The notes under the pieces were generated by a model. The model was not told where the DNA came from. It saw nothing but the letters and a program-made list of their open reading frames with translations, and did not search any database. Source: Fredinandcohnia onubensis (GTDB lineage: Bacteria > Bacillota > Bacilli > Bacillales > Bacillaceae_L). Taken from it: a DNA stretch of 64,000 nucleotides. A program made the position numbers and the translations under genes. Positions 40,771 to 48,453 of the stretch are shown here, one piece after another (the stretch's first letter is position 1; each line of letters begins with the position of its first letter). The stretch spans positions 124,001 to 188,000 of the forward strand of contig NZ_NSEA01000014.1 in assembly GCF_002734285.1 (NCBI RefSeq), read 5' to 3'.

Positions 40771-40843
40771 ATTATCCACTCGCTTTTTTTATCTACTTTT
40801 TTCCTATTGTAGTATATTTAAACAAAAACCACTACTTTCTTGC

Positions 40844-40859
40844 AGTGATTCACGTCACT
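40844..40859 (-). promoter_or_regulatory. Fnr-like box between moeA and ric
   Basis: AGTGATTCACGTCACT keeps GTGA-N6-TCAC with perfect symmetry. It is closer to moeA; TAAATA at 40820-40815 is a possible minus-strand -10, about 34 bases from the box centre. It may control the molybdenum-cofactor operon, ric, or both. Confidence 0.5.
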
Positions 40860-40893
40860 CTCATCCTAATTTATGACGTTTTTTAAGCATATG

Positions 40894-40936
40894 TGTGATT
40901 CACATCACCTCATTTAATTGTGTTACAAGCTATGCT
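40894..40936 (+). promoter_or_regulatory. Fnr-type promoter of ric
   Basis: TGTGATTCACATCACC (40894-40909) matches 9 of 10 defined bases of TGTGA-N6-TCACA. TATGCT (40931-40936) as -10 is centred 32 bases downstream, placing the box near -41.5, the position of an Fnr activator. Confidence 0.78.
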
Positions 40937-40967
40937 ATGAGTAGCTTACTAAATAGGAGGTAGAATC

Positions 40968-41675
40968 ATGGAACAAACTTTTACTGAACAACATATCATT
41001 GGAGAAATTGTAACTGAGTTTCCGAAGGCTGGAGACCTTTTCAAAAAACTTCGAATTGATTTTTGCTGTGGCGGTAACCGACCACTTATAGATGCAATTG
41101 AGGAAAGAAATCTTTCAAAGGATGAAGTATTAACAAAATTAAATGATCTTTACCAGGAAATGAAAGAATTAAATGAAAAAACGGTGGATTGGAAGGCTGC
41201 GAGCTATTCCGAATTAATTGATCATATCGTTAATAAACACCATCGTTATTTAAATGAAGAACTTCCACAGCTTAGTCCATATGTAACAAAGGTATTACGT
41301 GTTCACGGTGGAAACCATCCGCACCTAGCAAGGGTTCATTCACTTTTTAATCAATTGAAGGTTGAGCTAGAACAGCACACTATCAAAGAAGAAGCAGATT
41401 CATTTCCTCTTATCCTAAAATTTGAAAAAGAACCAACTGCTGAAAATCATGAATTAGTGAAAAGGCATGTAGTAGAACTAGAAGACGATCATGATGAGGC
41501 AGGAAATATTATTAAAGAAATTCGTGACATAACAAACGACTTCCAACCACCAATCGGTGCATGTGGAACCTATCGTCTTGTCTACCAACGTCTTGAGGCA
41601 CTTGAAGCAGATTTATTCCAGCATATTCATTTAGAAAATAATATACTCTTTCCAAGAGCTGCAGCTGGCAACTAA
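40968..41675 (+). CDS. ric: Iron-sulfur cluster repair di-iron protein (ScdA/RIC/YtfE)
   Basis: 235 aa. N-terminal ScdA domain with IDFCCGGN near residue 31, then a hemerythrin-type four-helix bundle with His and Glu ligands (IVNKHHRYLNEEL, RVHGGNHPHLARVH, QHTIKEEADSFPL, LEDDHDEAGNI, QHIHLENNILFPR). Known role: repairs nitrosated or oxidised Fe-S clusters after NO stress. AGGAGG precedes the ATG; transcribed alone and followed by a terminator, facing the NO-reductase-like operon. Confidence 0.95.
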   Translation: MEQTFTEQHIIGEIVTEFPKAGDLFKKLRIDFCCGGNRPLIDAIEERNLSKDEVLTKLNDLYQEMKELNEKTVDWKAASYSELIDHIVNKHHRYLNEELPQLSPYVTKVLRVHGGNHPHLARVHSLFNQLKVELEQHTIKEEADSFPLILKFEKEPTAENHELVKRHVVELEDDHDEAGNIIKEIRDITNDFQPPIGACGTYRLVYQRLEALEADLFQHIHLENNILFPRAAAGN

Positions 41676-41684
41676 CACCAAATC

Positions 41685-41715
41685 AAAAAGAGCTGATATA
41701 TGTCAGCTCTTTTTT
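41685..41715 (+). terminator. Bidirectional terminator after ric
   Basis: AAAAAGAGCTGA and TCAGCTCTTTTT pair around a short loop with A/T runs outside. Serves ric and the convergent respiratory operon. Confidence 0.9.
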
Positions 41716-42355
41716 ATGTCATCCGTTCATCCAGTTCTTTTGTACTTATATTCACATTTATATATTTCTGTTTTTCTTTGATTGGATTCTTACTGATTTC
41801 AGGCTTCCCTAAAAAAACTCGCCCAATAAATAAAATACAGATCGCTAATCCTAATACAAACATCGCTTTTCCAAGCTGTTGTTGGGCTGTCACTAAGTAG
41901 TTATTACAAAGACGGGCTGGTGAAACTGAATAAAGCCAACTCATCACAAATATCATAGAAATCAGATTAGCCCAAATAAAAGCTTTACTGATAGGGCCAA
42001 GCAGTTGCCAGCTATAAAACAATAGTACACCCGCAAGAAGTGATAGACTCATATATTTCGCAATCTCCATGATTGGCTCACTCAGTGCGGCATCCACTGA
42101 CCTAGGCAGTACCCAAAACCCTACAACACATATTGTAATTAACATACCCGCGATTCCATTTTCATTGTAATACACGAAGAAGCCTCGCCATTTTTTCGGA
42201 AACCCCTTTGCCAGAATATAACCACTTCCTACTAATAGTGGGTATTGAATAAGCATCGTCCCAACCATGCTCTCTTCTAACATTGACCTTACATACGGAA
42301 GTGAAACGAATAGAAGTAAAAGTAGCCCTATCATTACATATCGAAAACGGTACAT
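41714..42355 (-). CDS. Polytopic membrane protein of the CuA heme-copper operon, unknown
   Basis: 213 aa from the ATG at 42355 (GAGGTGAAAAT upstream). About six hydrophobic segments (YVMIGLLLLLFVSLPYV near residue 8, LIQYPLLVGSGYILA, MLITICVVGFWVLP, MSLSLLAGVLLFYSW, LISMIFVMSWLYS, AMFVLGLAICILFIG). No cofactor motif is clear; polar patches include ALSEPIME and VSPARLCNNYLV. It is the fourth and last gene after subunit II, subunit I and the Sco protein. Probably an assembly factor or accessory subunit; I do not recognise the family. Confidence 0.8.
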   Translation of the reverse strand: MYRFRYVMIGLLLLLFVSLPYVRSMLEESMVGTMLIQYPLLVGSGYILAKGFPKKWRGFFVYYNENGIAGMLITICVVGFWVLPRSVDAALSEPIMEIAKYMSLSLLAGVLLFYSWQLLGPISKAFIWANLISMIFVMSWLYSVSPARLCNNYLVTAQQQLGKAMFVLGLAICILFIGRVFLGKPEISKNPIKEKQKYINVNISTKELDERMT

Positions 42356-42365
42356 ATTTTCACCT

Positions 42366-42974
42366 CTAAAATAGGATAGAATCCATGTATTCCACAACAA
42401 CTTGTGGTGTTTGGTAATCAAAGATATTAGTTAATTTTCCTTCTGGATTAATCACATAAAATGCAGAATTATGCTCATAGCCCCCGTATTCATTCGGGAT
42501 AACAACTACTTCAAGAGCGTCAAGGACATTCTGTAAATCCTTCTCATCTTGAATCGTAGCCATTTTCCAATGCTCCCCATCCGCACCAAAATGATTAGAA
42601 TATGATTTTAATACCGTTGGAGAATCATTCTCAGGGTCAAAGCTTATACTTACAAGTACAACTTCTTTCCCTAGAACATCAAAAGGAATATTTTCATAGA
42701 TTTCTGCAAAATTTCTTTCTAAAACCGGACATACGTCCCCACACGATGTATACATAAAGGTTAAAAGCGTATATTTCCCCTCTAACTCTTTTAATTGAAA
42801 GTTTTTCGAATTTGAATCAATTAATGTAGCAGAAGGGAGCTTTGGTTGCTCCCTTTCTAATTCGATAATTCTTGCTTTCTCAGCAGTAAAAGCCCGTAAT
42901 CCATCTGTACCTATCCATAGCAATGAAAGACCCGCTACAAGTGCAAATAGAACTCCCACACTTTTACGCAACAT
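42366..42974 (-). CDS. SCO1/SenC family copper chaperone
   Basis: 202 aa. N-terminal membrane anchor (VGVLFALVAGLSLLWIG), thioredoxin-like fold with the copper motif TSCGDVCP (CxxxC, about residue 77-81) and a later His in YGGYEHNSAFYVI (about residue 168). Known role: delivers copper to the CuA site of subunit II. Its ATG overlaps the subunit I stop by 11 bases, matching a need for CuA assembly in this operon. Confidence 0.93.
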   Translation of the reverse strand: MLRKSVGVLFALVAGLSLLWIGTDGLRAFTAEKARIIELEREQPKLPSATLIDSNSKNFQLKELEGKYTLLTFMYTSCGDVCPVLERNFAEIYENIPFDVLGKEVVLVSISFDPENDSPTVLKSYSNHFGADGEHWKMATIQDEKDLQNVLDALEVVVIPNEYGGYEHNSAFYVINPEGKLTNIFDYQTPQVVVEYMDSILF

Positions 42975-44451
42975 GACGATCTGATCCTACTTTTTCTTGA
43001 AACTTATAATTAATTGATCTTGAAAAATTCCAAAAGCGGATTATAAATATCAAAACAGCAAGGACTATAAAGATACCGAAGATAGCTCCCATACGGTCAT
43101 ATGGAATCCACTCTGGAAAGTGCTCAGCCCATCTTCTTGGAGCTCCGACTTTTCCGGAGAATAGAAACGATCCACATAGTCCAATGAAAAACATGATGTA
43201 TACCCAAAAGCTGATTCCATCGATTGCTGTTTCCTTCTCTTTTCTATTCACTTTTGCTAAGTAATACATAAATCCAAAAACAATAGCAGTTGCACCTAAT
43301 CCCATATACATATGGAAATGCCCTGGTACCCATTTTGTGTTATGCATGACATGGTTTACAACAATTGTTGCATCAATAATTGCTGGTACGACACCAATTA
43401 CCCAACCAAACATGGATAAAAACATAAATGATGAGGCAATGTCCCATTTAATTCCTGAACGATAGACAATCATTAGCGCACCATATGCTGTGATAACTAA
43501 TACTGGTAATCCGTTTGCATATGAGAGCACTTGACCAATAATAATCATCCACTTTGGTAATGCAAAGTCCATTAATAAATGGTGAGTATAGATTGTAATC
43601 GTAAATAAAGTTGAACAGTTCCACGCAATTAAGAATGGGCGGTTTGCCTTCCATGGACGATTTGTATAAGCTGCTAATATCTCATAAACCGCAATAACTC
43701 CCATATAAATAATAGAGTTTGCAAAGATATGACCAAATGCATATGTTAGATTTTTTGCAAGCATTGGATCAATTGCGATAGTTGGAATATATAGATGAAT
43801 AAGGTTCATTACGAGTACTGTTGCACCTGCAATTAATGCAGTGGTGTTTACAATTGAAACCATTGTACTAGCCACGACAGCCGCAGGAGGACCATAGCCT
43901 TTTTCCTTGCCGAAGACGATAGACCACCCTAAGCCTCCGCCTAAGCTTCCATATTGTTTAATAATTGCTCTAGCAACATCCAAATTTAATAATAAGAATC
44001 CTACACCGAGTATGAGCATACCACCTAAATATAGTGTCGCTCCCGCCATTGCCCATCCACCCGCGGAGATAGCTGGTAGCGGATATAAGAACGTCCAAGC
44101 TCCCGCAAAGTCAAATACAAAAATTCCTATCAATACCATTACGACACCGATAATGAAGGTAATAAAATTTGTGATTAGAATTCCTTTGCTTAAGTTTACA
44201 TATTTACTTAAGAAGTACCACATGACTGCAGCTGCGGCTAACGCCGCGGCCCCTATCATCCCCGTTCCATGGACGGTCATAATTTCATAAAAGAATGCAG
44301 GGTCCACTTCAATCATTTTCCCTTGCGCAAGTAGCATTAAAACTCCAAATACCATCATTGATAGAATGATGAGGCTACCTGTTAGTAGATAAATAGCGAT
44401 TGTTTTGTTTCGGGAGTTATTTGTCCCTCCCATTACCATATTTGTAGACAT
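42964..44451 (-). CDS. Heme-copper oxidase superfamily subunit I, probable CuA-type nitric oxide reductase
   Basis: 495 aa, about 12 membrane helices. Heme ligand His are visible: MTVHGTGMIG (helix II), YTHHLLMD (helix VII pair), WVPGHFHMYMG (helix X). The helix VI motif reads FGHIFANSIIYMG: the metal-ligand His is kept, but the PEVY that follows it in oxygen reductases, with the cross-linked Tyr, is gone. This, with CuA subunit II, Sco, ric and Fnr control, suggests a quinol/CuA NO reductase like that of B. azotoformans rather than an oxidase. AGGAGGGGG precedes the ATG. Confidence 0.85.
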   Translation of the reverse strand: MSTNMVMGGTNNSRNKTIAIYLLTGSLIILSMMVFGVLMLLAQGKMIEVDPAFFYEIMTVHGTGMIGAAALAAAAVMWYFLSKYVNLSKGILITNFITFIIGVVMVLIGIFVFDFAGAWTFLYPLPAISAGGWAMAGATLYLGGMLILGVGFLLLNLDVARAIIKQYGSLGGGLGWSIVFGKEKGYGPPAAVVASTMVSIVNTTALIAGATVLVMNLIHLYIPTIAIDPMLAKNLTYAFGHIFANSIIYMGVIAVYEILAAYTNRPWKANRPFLIAWNCSTLFTITIYTHHLLMDFALPKWMIIIGQVLSYANGLPVLVITAYGALMIVYRSGIKWDIASSFMFLSMFGWVIGVVPAIIDATIVVNHVMHNTKWVPGHFHMYMGLGATAIVFGFMYYLAKVNRKEKETAIDGISFWVYIMFFIGLCGSFLFSGKVGAPRRWAEHFPEWIPYDRMGAIFGIFIVLAVLIFIIRFWNFSRSINYKFQEKVGSDRHVA

Positions 44452-44465
44452 TGTTAACCCCCTCC

Positions 44466-44990
44466 TTAATTTGTTACGACAATTTCACCAATCATGAGAT
44501 GGTGAGCAAGGCCACAGTATTCCATACATAAAATTTGATATGTCCCAGGTTCTGAGAATGTGTAGTAAACAGTGTTTGTATAATCTGGCATTGCCTGAGT
44601 TTGTGCTAATAAATTCATTTCTTTGTCATAGATACCAAAGCCATGGTTAACATCCGAGCTTGTGATATCGAATTCAATTGGCTCCCCCACTTTGAATTCA
44701 GTTTGGCTCATGTTCCAGCCAAATTGAACAGCCTCAACATCGACAATAACTGGATTTTCTTCTTGTCCATATACCGGTCTTTCAAATGGAAGATCTTGTA
44801 GTGTTACATACGTTAAAGTTCCAAATACAACGAGTAGAACTAAGAAATAAATTGTTCTAAAACGGTACCATTTTTTCTGAATTGGTTCATACTCTCTTCT
44901 TTTATTGGTTTTTAATACGACGGTAATAAAAATAACGGTAATTAAGGCCATTAAAATAATGGAAAGATACCAAGCTGCTGTTTGGTACAA
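44466..44990 (-). CDS. Heme-copper enzyme subunit II with CuA site
   Basis: 174 aa from a TTG start (GGAGGGGG upstream). Two N-terminal helices (LSIILMALITVIFITVVL and FRTIYFLVLLVVFGTLTYV), then an extracellular cupredoxin domain with the CuA ligands: His in SSDVNHGFGIYD, and CMEYCGLAHHLMIG (C-x3-C-x3-H-x2-M). Passes electrons to subunit I. First gene of a four-gene operon with a Fnr-type promoter. Confidence 0.9.
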   Translation of the reverse strand: MYQTAAWYLSIILMALITVIFITVVLKTNKRREYEPIQKKWYRFRTIYFLVLLVVFGTLTYVTLQDLPFERPVYGQEENPVIVDVEAVQFGWNMSQTEFKVGEPIEFDITSSDVNHGFGIYDKEMNLLAQTQAMPDYTNTVYYTFSEPGTYQILCMEYCGLAHHLMIGEIVVTN

Positions 44991-45023
44991 AGAAACCCCC
45001 TCCTAATTTCTCTTTTCAGCAAG

Positions 45024-45067
45024 ATTGTCACATATTGCTCGATCATAAATCTGTTAAGTTTGTCACA
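45024..45067 (-). promoter_or_regulatory. Fnr-type promoter of the CuA heme-copper operon
   Basis: On the minus strand TGTGACAAACTTAACA (45067-45052) matches 9 of 10 bases of TGTGA-N6-TCACA. GACAAT (45029-45024) is centred 33 bases downstream as -10. The transcript would begin about 28 bases before the subunit II TTG. Confidence 0.68.
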
Positions 45068-45082
45068 AAATGGGACTGAAAC

Positions 45083-45119
45083 AAAAAAAGACACATTCTT
45101 GTCAAGAATGCATCTTTTT
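45083..45119 (-). terminator. Terminator of modB
   Basis: AAAAAGACACATTCTTG and CAAGAATGCATCTTTTT pair with few mismatches; T runs on both strands. Confidence 0.88.
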
Positions 45120-45126
45120 ATGACGA

Positions 45127-45780
45127 CTATTTAATTAAATAGGTTGACGCCAGCATCAGGAATGAGATGAAGACTGTTGTTAATACCCATAGCCAAGCCA
45201 ATTCCATATTTCCGCTATCAATGGCAACGTAAATTGCTGTTGGCAGTGTTTGTGTTTTTCCAGGTATATTACCAGCAAACATCAGGGTTGCACCAAACTC
45301 CCCAAGTGCTCGAGTAAAACTTAAGATAAAGCCCGTTACAATTGCTTTGATCGATAATGGAATCGAAATGTACAGAAATATACTAAATTCATTAGCTCCA
45401 TCCGTTCTAGCCGCATCCTCAATTTCCGTATTTACAGTTTGAAAGCCTGTCTTAACAGATTGGTACATTAACGGAAATGCAACAACAGTAGAAGCGATAA
45501 CAGCAGCCCACCACGTAAACATAATCGGTTGTCCTGTTAATTTCTCAAGAAACGTTCCTACAAAACTATTTCGTCCAAAAATCACAATTAATAGAAAGCC
45601 AACAACTGATGGAGGCAGAACCAGTGGCAGCATTAACAATGTTTCCAGAAAGAGCTTACCTTTAAATTGCTTATGTGCCATCCATTTACCTATTATTAGG
45701 CCAAAGAGTAAGACAATACAACCTGCCGTTATGGCGATGGTGATCGATAGTTTAATAGGTGACCAAAAAGTAAGTTCCAT
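45127..45780 (-). CDS. modB: Molybdate ABC transporter permease
   Basis: 217 aa with about five membrane helices. The coupling loop EDAARTDGANEFSIFLYISIPLS lies near residues 141-163 and RALGEFGATLMFAGNIPGKTQTLP is the ModB/CysT signature. Imports molybdate together with a binding protein and ATPase. Neither modA nor modC lies beside it: fnr is divergent upstream and a terminator follows. It may use subunits encoded elsewhere. GAGG precedes the ATG. Confidence 0.9.
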   Translation of the reverse strand: MELTFWSPIKLSITIAITAGCIVLLFGLIIGKWMAHKQFKGKLFLETLLMLPLVLPPSVVGFLLIVIFGRNSFVGTFLEKLTGQPIMFTWWAAVIASTVVAFPLMYQSVKTGFQTVNTEIEDAARTDGANEFSIFLYISIPLSIKAIVTGFILSFTRALGEFGATLMFAGNIPGKTQTLPTAIYVAIDSGNMELAWLWVLTTVFISFLMLASTYLIK

Positions 45781-45864
45781 TATTCAAACCTCAATTGTTA
45801 AAAATTGTTCAAAATGTCAGGAAGCCTTATTTTCCAAGATATTATGCTTCAAAAATGAAGTAAG

Positions 45865-45907
45865 TGTGATTTATTATACACCTACTGTATGCCTAACATT
45901 ATATGAT
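45865..45907 (+). promoter_or_regulatory. Fnr-type promoter of fnr (autoregulation candidate)
   Basis: TGTGATTTATTATACA (45865-45880) matches 8 of 10 defined bases; TATGAT (45902-45907) is centred 32 bases downstream. The site also lies upstream of divergent modB. Confidence 0.55.
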
Positions 45908-45952
45908 TTCCTTAGAAACAAGTATAGCATTCCTATATGGAAGGTGGTACCT

Positions 45953-46657
45953 ATGAGTCAATTAGCATTACATCAATCAACCATCTCAGATGAATTAACT
46001 GAGCTTCTTAAATCAGCTAATCAAGTCATCAATATGAAAAAAGGAACCTATTTATTTCGCGAAGGAATGAAAGCTTCCGAGCTCTATCTGATTCTATCAG
46101 GACGTGTAAAGGTAAGTAAAGGGACATCGGATGGCAATGAATTATCGCTTCGAATCTGTAGCCAAAATGAAATCGTTGGAGAGTTGACATTATTTACAGA
46201 TCAACCTAAATATTTATTTGATTGCAGGATATTGGAGGATTGTGAAATTGCTGTCATTCAAAAGGATGAATTAGAAAAAAAACTTTTTGAAAATACAACT
46301 CTTGCATTTGAATTTATGAAGTGGATGAGTGATCATTTTCGAAAAACACAAACAAAGTTTAGAGACCTTGTTTTATTAGGTAAAAAAGGAGCATTATATT
46401 CCACCTTAATTAGGATGACCAACAGCTATGGGGTTGAAAAGGAAAACGGCACTTTAATAGACCTACGTCTGACAAATCAGGAACTAGCTAATTTTTGTGC
46501 AACCACAAGAGAAAGTGTAAACCGTATGTTGCATGATTTACGAGTGAAAGATATCATTTCTGTTCACAAGGGCTATATCACCATTCACGATTTAGGATAT
46601 ATCAAAAAGGCAATACAGTGCGAGGAATGTCCAGCTAAATATTGTAGTATTGAATAA
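45953..46657 (+). CDS. fnr: Fnr, oxygen-sensing Crp/Fnr regulator with C-terminal Fe-S cluster
   Basis: 234 aa from the ATG at 45953 (AAGGTGG upstream); the open frame extends 74 codons further but across the promoter. Cyclic-nucleotide-type beta barrel (KGTYLFREGMKASELYLILSG), dimer helix, then a winged helix with recognition helix CATTRESVNRMLHDL. The C-terminus holds C223, C226 and C231 (CEECPAKYC), the spacing of the bacillus Fnr cluster ligands, unlike the N-terminal cluster of E. coli. Activates anaerobic genes at TGTGA-N6-TCACA sites, several of which occur in this island. Confidence 0.94.
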   Translation: MSQLALHQSTISDELTELLKSANQVINMKKGTYLFREGMKASELYLILSGRVKVSKGTSDGNELSLRICSQNEIVGELTLFTDQPKYLFDCRILEDCEIAVIQKDELEKKLFENTTLAFEFMKWMSDHFRKTQTKFRDLVLLGKKGALYSTLIRMTNSYGVEKENGTLIDLRLTNQELANFCATTRESVNRMLHDLRVKDIISVHKGYITIHDLGYIKKAIQCEECPAKYCSIE

Positions 46658-46704
46658 CCAAAAGAAAAGACCCCTTGGCACTCCCATGGGTCTTTCTTTT
46701 GGTT
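46657..46704 (+). terminator. Bidirectional terminator between fnr and the radical SAM gene
   Basis: AACCAAAAGAAAAGACCC pairs with GGGTCTTTCTTTTGGTT, a long stem flanked by A/T tracts. Confidence 0.88.
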
Positions 46705-47827
46705 ATTGTAATGTTTTTTCTTTCTTACGAAGTGCTTCCGGAATATATACACAGAATGGTTCGCTCTCCATGTAATCGCCTGTCATGGCATATGCACGAG
46801 AACGTGATCCACCACATACATGTCTAAATTCACATACTCCACATTTTCCTTTATATTTGTCAGGATTACGCAAATCTTTGAAGATTGGGGATTCACGATA
46901 AATTTCAGCAAGTGGGGTCTCACGAACATTTCCTGCTTTTACAGGTAATAGTCCACTTGGATACACATCTCCAGTATGAGAAATAAAGACAAATCCATTC
47001 CCATCGTTTACACCTTGTGGCGCTCTTCCAAGTCCATCAATTTGCCCCGTTTTCCCTTGCATAAGGGCATCTTCATAGCGGATTTGTTGTTCCGCATCCT
47101 TTGTTTCACGCATTTTTGATTGTATAACTACACGGCGATAGTGTTGCGCAGCAGTCGTTTTTATATCAAATTTTACTCGTTTACTTAGGTCATACAACCA
47201 ACGGAATACTTTTTCATGTTCAACTGGGGAAATCATGTCCGTATCCTTTCCACGACCAGTAGGTACAAGGAAAAAGACGCTCCATAATACACAATCGAGG
47301 TCCTCAACTAATTTTGCCATTTCATCTAATGCATGTACATTATATCTTGAGATTACAGTGTTGATTTGAATAGGAATTTCAAGTTCATGTAAATATTTAA
47401 TGGCTCTCATTGTTAAATCGAATGAGCCATTTGTTCCGCGGAAATGGTCATGAATTCCAGCAGTTGGACCATCTAAGCTAAATGCCCAACGAGCTAATCC
47501 TACTTCTTTTGCCTTTTGAATGGCTTCTTTTGTTACATTTGGTGTTGCACTTGGTGTCATGGAAACGCGCACACCTTTTTTAATTGCATATTCGGCAATA
47601 TCATAGACGTCAGGTCGCATTAATGGGTCCCCACCTGTGAACACAAGCATTGGATTATTCATCTCATATATTTGGTCGATTAGCTTTTTCCCCTCTTCAA
47701 AGGAAAGCTCTCTAGGGTCTCTTTTATACTGAGCTTCGGCACGGCAATGTAAACATTTTAATTGACAAGCCCTTGTAAGCTCCCAAATTACAATAAATGG
47801 ATCTTCGTTATAGTCTCTTTCAAACAT
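46703..47827 (-). CDS. Radical SAM/SPASM protein, TIGR04053-like
   Basis: 374 aa from the ATG at 47827 (AAAGGAGGT upstream). The radical SAM cluster motif is CQLKCLHC (Cx3Cx2C, about residues 19-26), followed by FTGGDPLMRPD. The C-terminal SPASM region has CGVCEFRHVCGGSRSRAYA and a later Cys in MESEPFC, ligands for extra Fe-S clusters. Related enzymes act in heme and heme d1 pathways (AhbD, NirJ) or peptide modification. No precursor peptide gene is adjacent. A perfect Fnr box upstream ties it to anaerobic life; the substrate is unknown. Confidence 0.88.
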   Translation of the reverse strand: MFERDYNEDPFIVIWELTRACQLKCLHCRAEAQYKRDPRELSFEEGKKLIDQIYEMNNPMLVFTGGDPLMRPDVYDIAEYAIKKGVRVSMTPSATPNVTKEAIQKAKEVGLARWAFSLDGPTAGIHDHFRGTNGSFDLTMRAIKYLHELEIPIQINTVISRYNVHALDEMAKLVEDLDCVLWSVFFLVPTGRGKDTDMISPVEHEKVFRWLYDLSKRVKFDIKTTAAQHYRRVVIQSKMRETKDAEQQIRYEDALMQGKTGQIDGLGRAPQGVNDGNGFVFISHTGDVYPSGLLPVKAGNVRETPLAEIYRESPIFKDLRNPDKYKGKCGVCEFRHVCGGSRSRAYAMTGDYMESEPFCVYIPEALRKKEKTLQ

Positions 47828-47855
47828 GAGGCAGACCTCCTTTGTTAATGTACAC

Positions 47856-47898
47856 ATTTTAGCACTATAAAATAGTGAGCAATGTGAGGTACATCACA
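47856..47898 (-). promoter_or_regulatory. Fnr-type promoter of the radical SAM gene
   Basis: TGTGAGGTACATCACA (47883-47898) is a perfect TGTGA-N6-TCACA site. TAAAAT on the minus strand (47861-47856) is centred 32 bases from it, the class II activator geometry. Confidence 0.85.
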
Positions 47899-47967
47899 GA
47901 AGAAGGAGGTGTTTAAAATTGTTCACAAATATGGAACTATAATGAGGTACTCACTCGATTGAAGAAA

Positions 47968-48261
47968 TTAAATGTAATTGAGGGTTAACACTACAGCTAC
48001 AAGTAGGTTTGGAGCCCCCAAGAGGAAAAACAAATAGGAATATCGAATTCTCTTTTTGCGGTCTTTTTTGCTTTCGGTGTAATAGTTTGCTCTTGCTCGA
48101 TCGCCACTTACAAAGGTGTCAGATACAATTCCTGCAAGCAAGAAGCATATTATACCCAGGGTCCCAGAAATAACTGAATATGTTTCAAATTGACGAGTAG
48201 ACAGACCAATTATTAGTAGAAGTCCAGAGGTTACTATACCTAACATTAAGCCTACTCTCAA
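47968..48261 (-). CDS. Small membrane protein, DUF5316-like
   Basis: 97 aa from a TTG start seven bases after GGAGGG. Three hydrophobic stretches (MLGIVTSGLLLIIGLST, YSVISGTLGIICFLLAGIVS, YLFFLLGAPNLLVAVVLTL) with a basic loop SKKDRKKRIRYS. I associate the pattern with DUF5316, function unknown. Stands alone between the radical SAM gene and mobA; no Fnr box is seen. Confidence 0.75.
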   Translation of the reverse strand: MRVGLMLGIVTSGLLLIIGLSTRQFETYSVISGTLGIICFLLAGIVSDTFVSGDRARANYYTESKKDRKKRIRYSYLFFLLGAPNLLVAVVLTLNYI

Positions 48262-48344
48262 ACATAATCCCTCCTTCCAGCTAACTCTATATTACTATTT
48301 TATCACATTTTTCAGAAAATTATGAGTGTTAGACTTGAATAATA

Positions 48345-48453
48345 AAAGCAAAAGCCATTTAAGTTGTTTAAGGATTAAAGACTAAGTACGCCACGTCCAT
48401 TGGCAAAGTCTTTGTGACACATATCGTGGCGGTCTCAAATGGGCTTTTGCTTT
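48345..48453 (-). terminator. Long structured terminator at the 3' end of mobA
   Basis: The outer stem pairs 48345-48360 with 48437-48453 (AAAGCAAAAGCC type, 16 bp). Its first arm on the minus strand is made of the last codons and stop of mobA. Inside sit AGAC/GTCT and a 7-bp stem CGCCACG/CGTGGCG (48389-48395 with 48425-48431) with a 29-base apical region containing CAAAGTCTTTG. T-rich tails follow on both strands. The large inner domain is unusual for a plain terminator. Confidence 0.7.

Noticed and set aside
42964-44990. Annotation as ordinary cytochrome c oxidase
   Set aside because: The HPEVY helix VI motif is absent and the context is NO-related, so an oxygen reductase call is less likely.
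45731-45952. 74-codon N-terminal extension of fnr
   Set aside because: It overlaps modB and the promoter region; the ATG at 45953 has AAGGTGG and gives the normal Fnr length.
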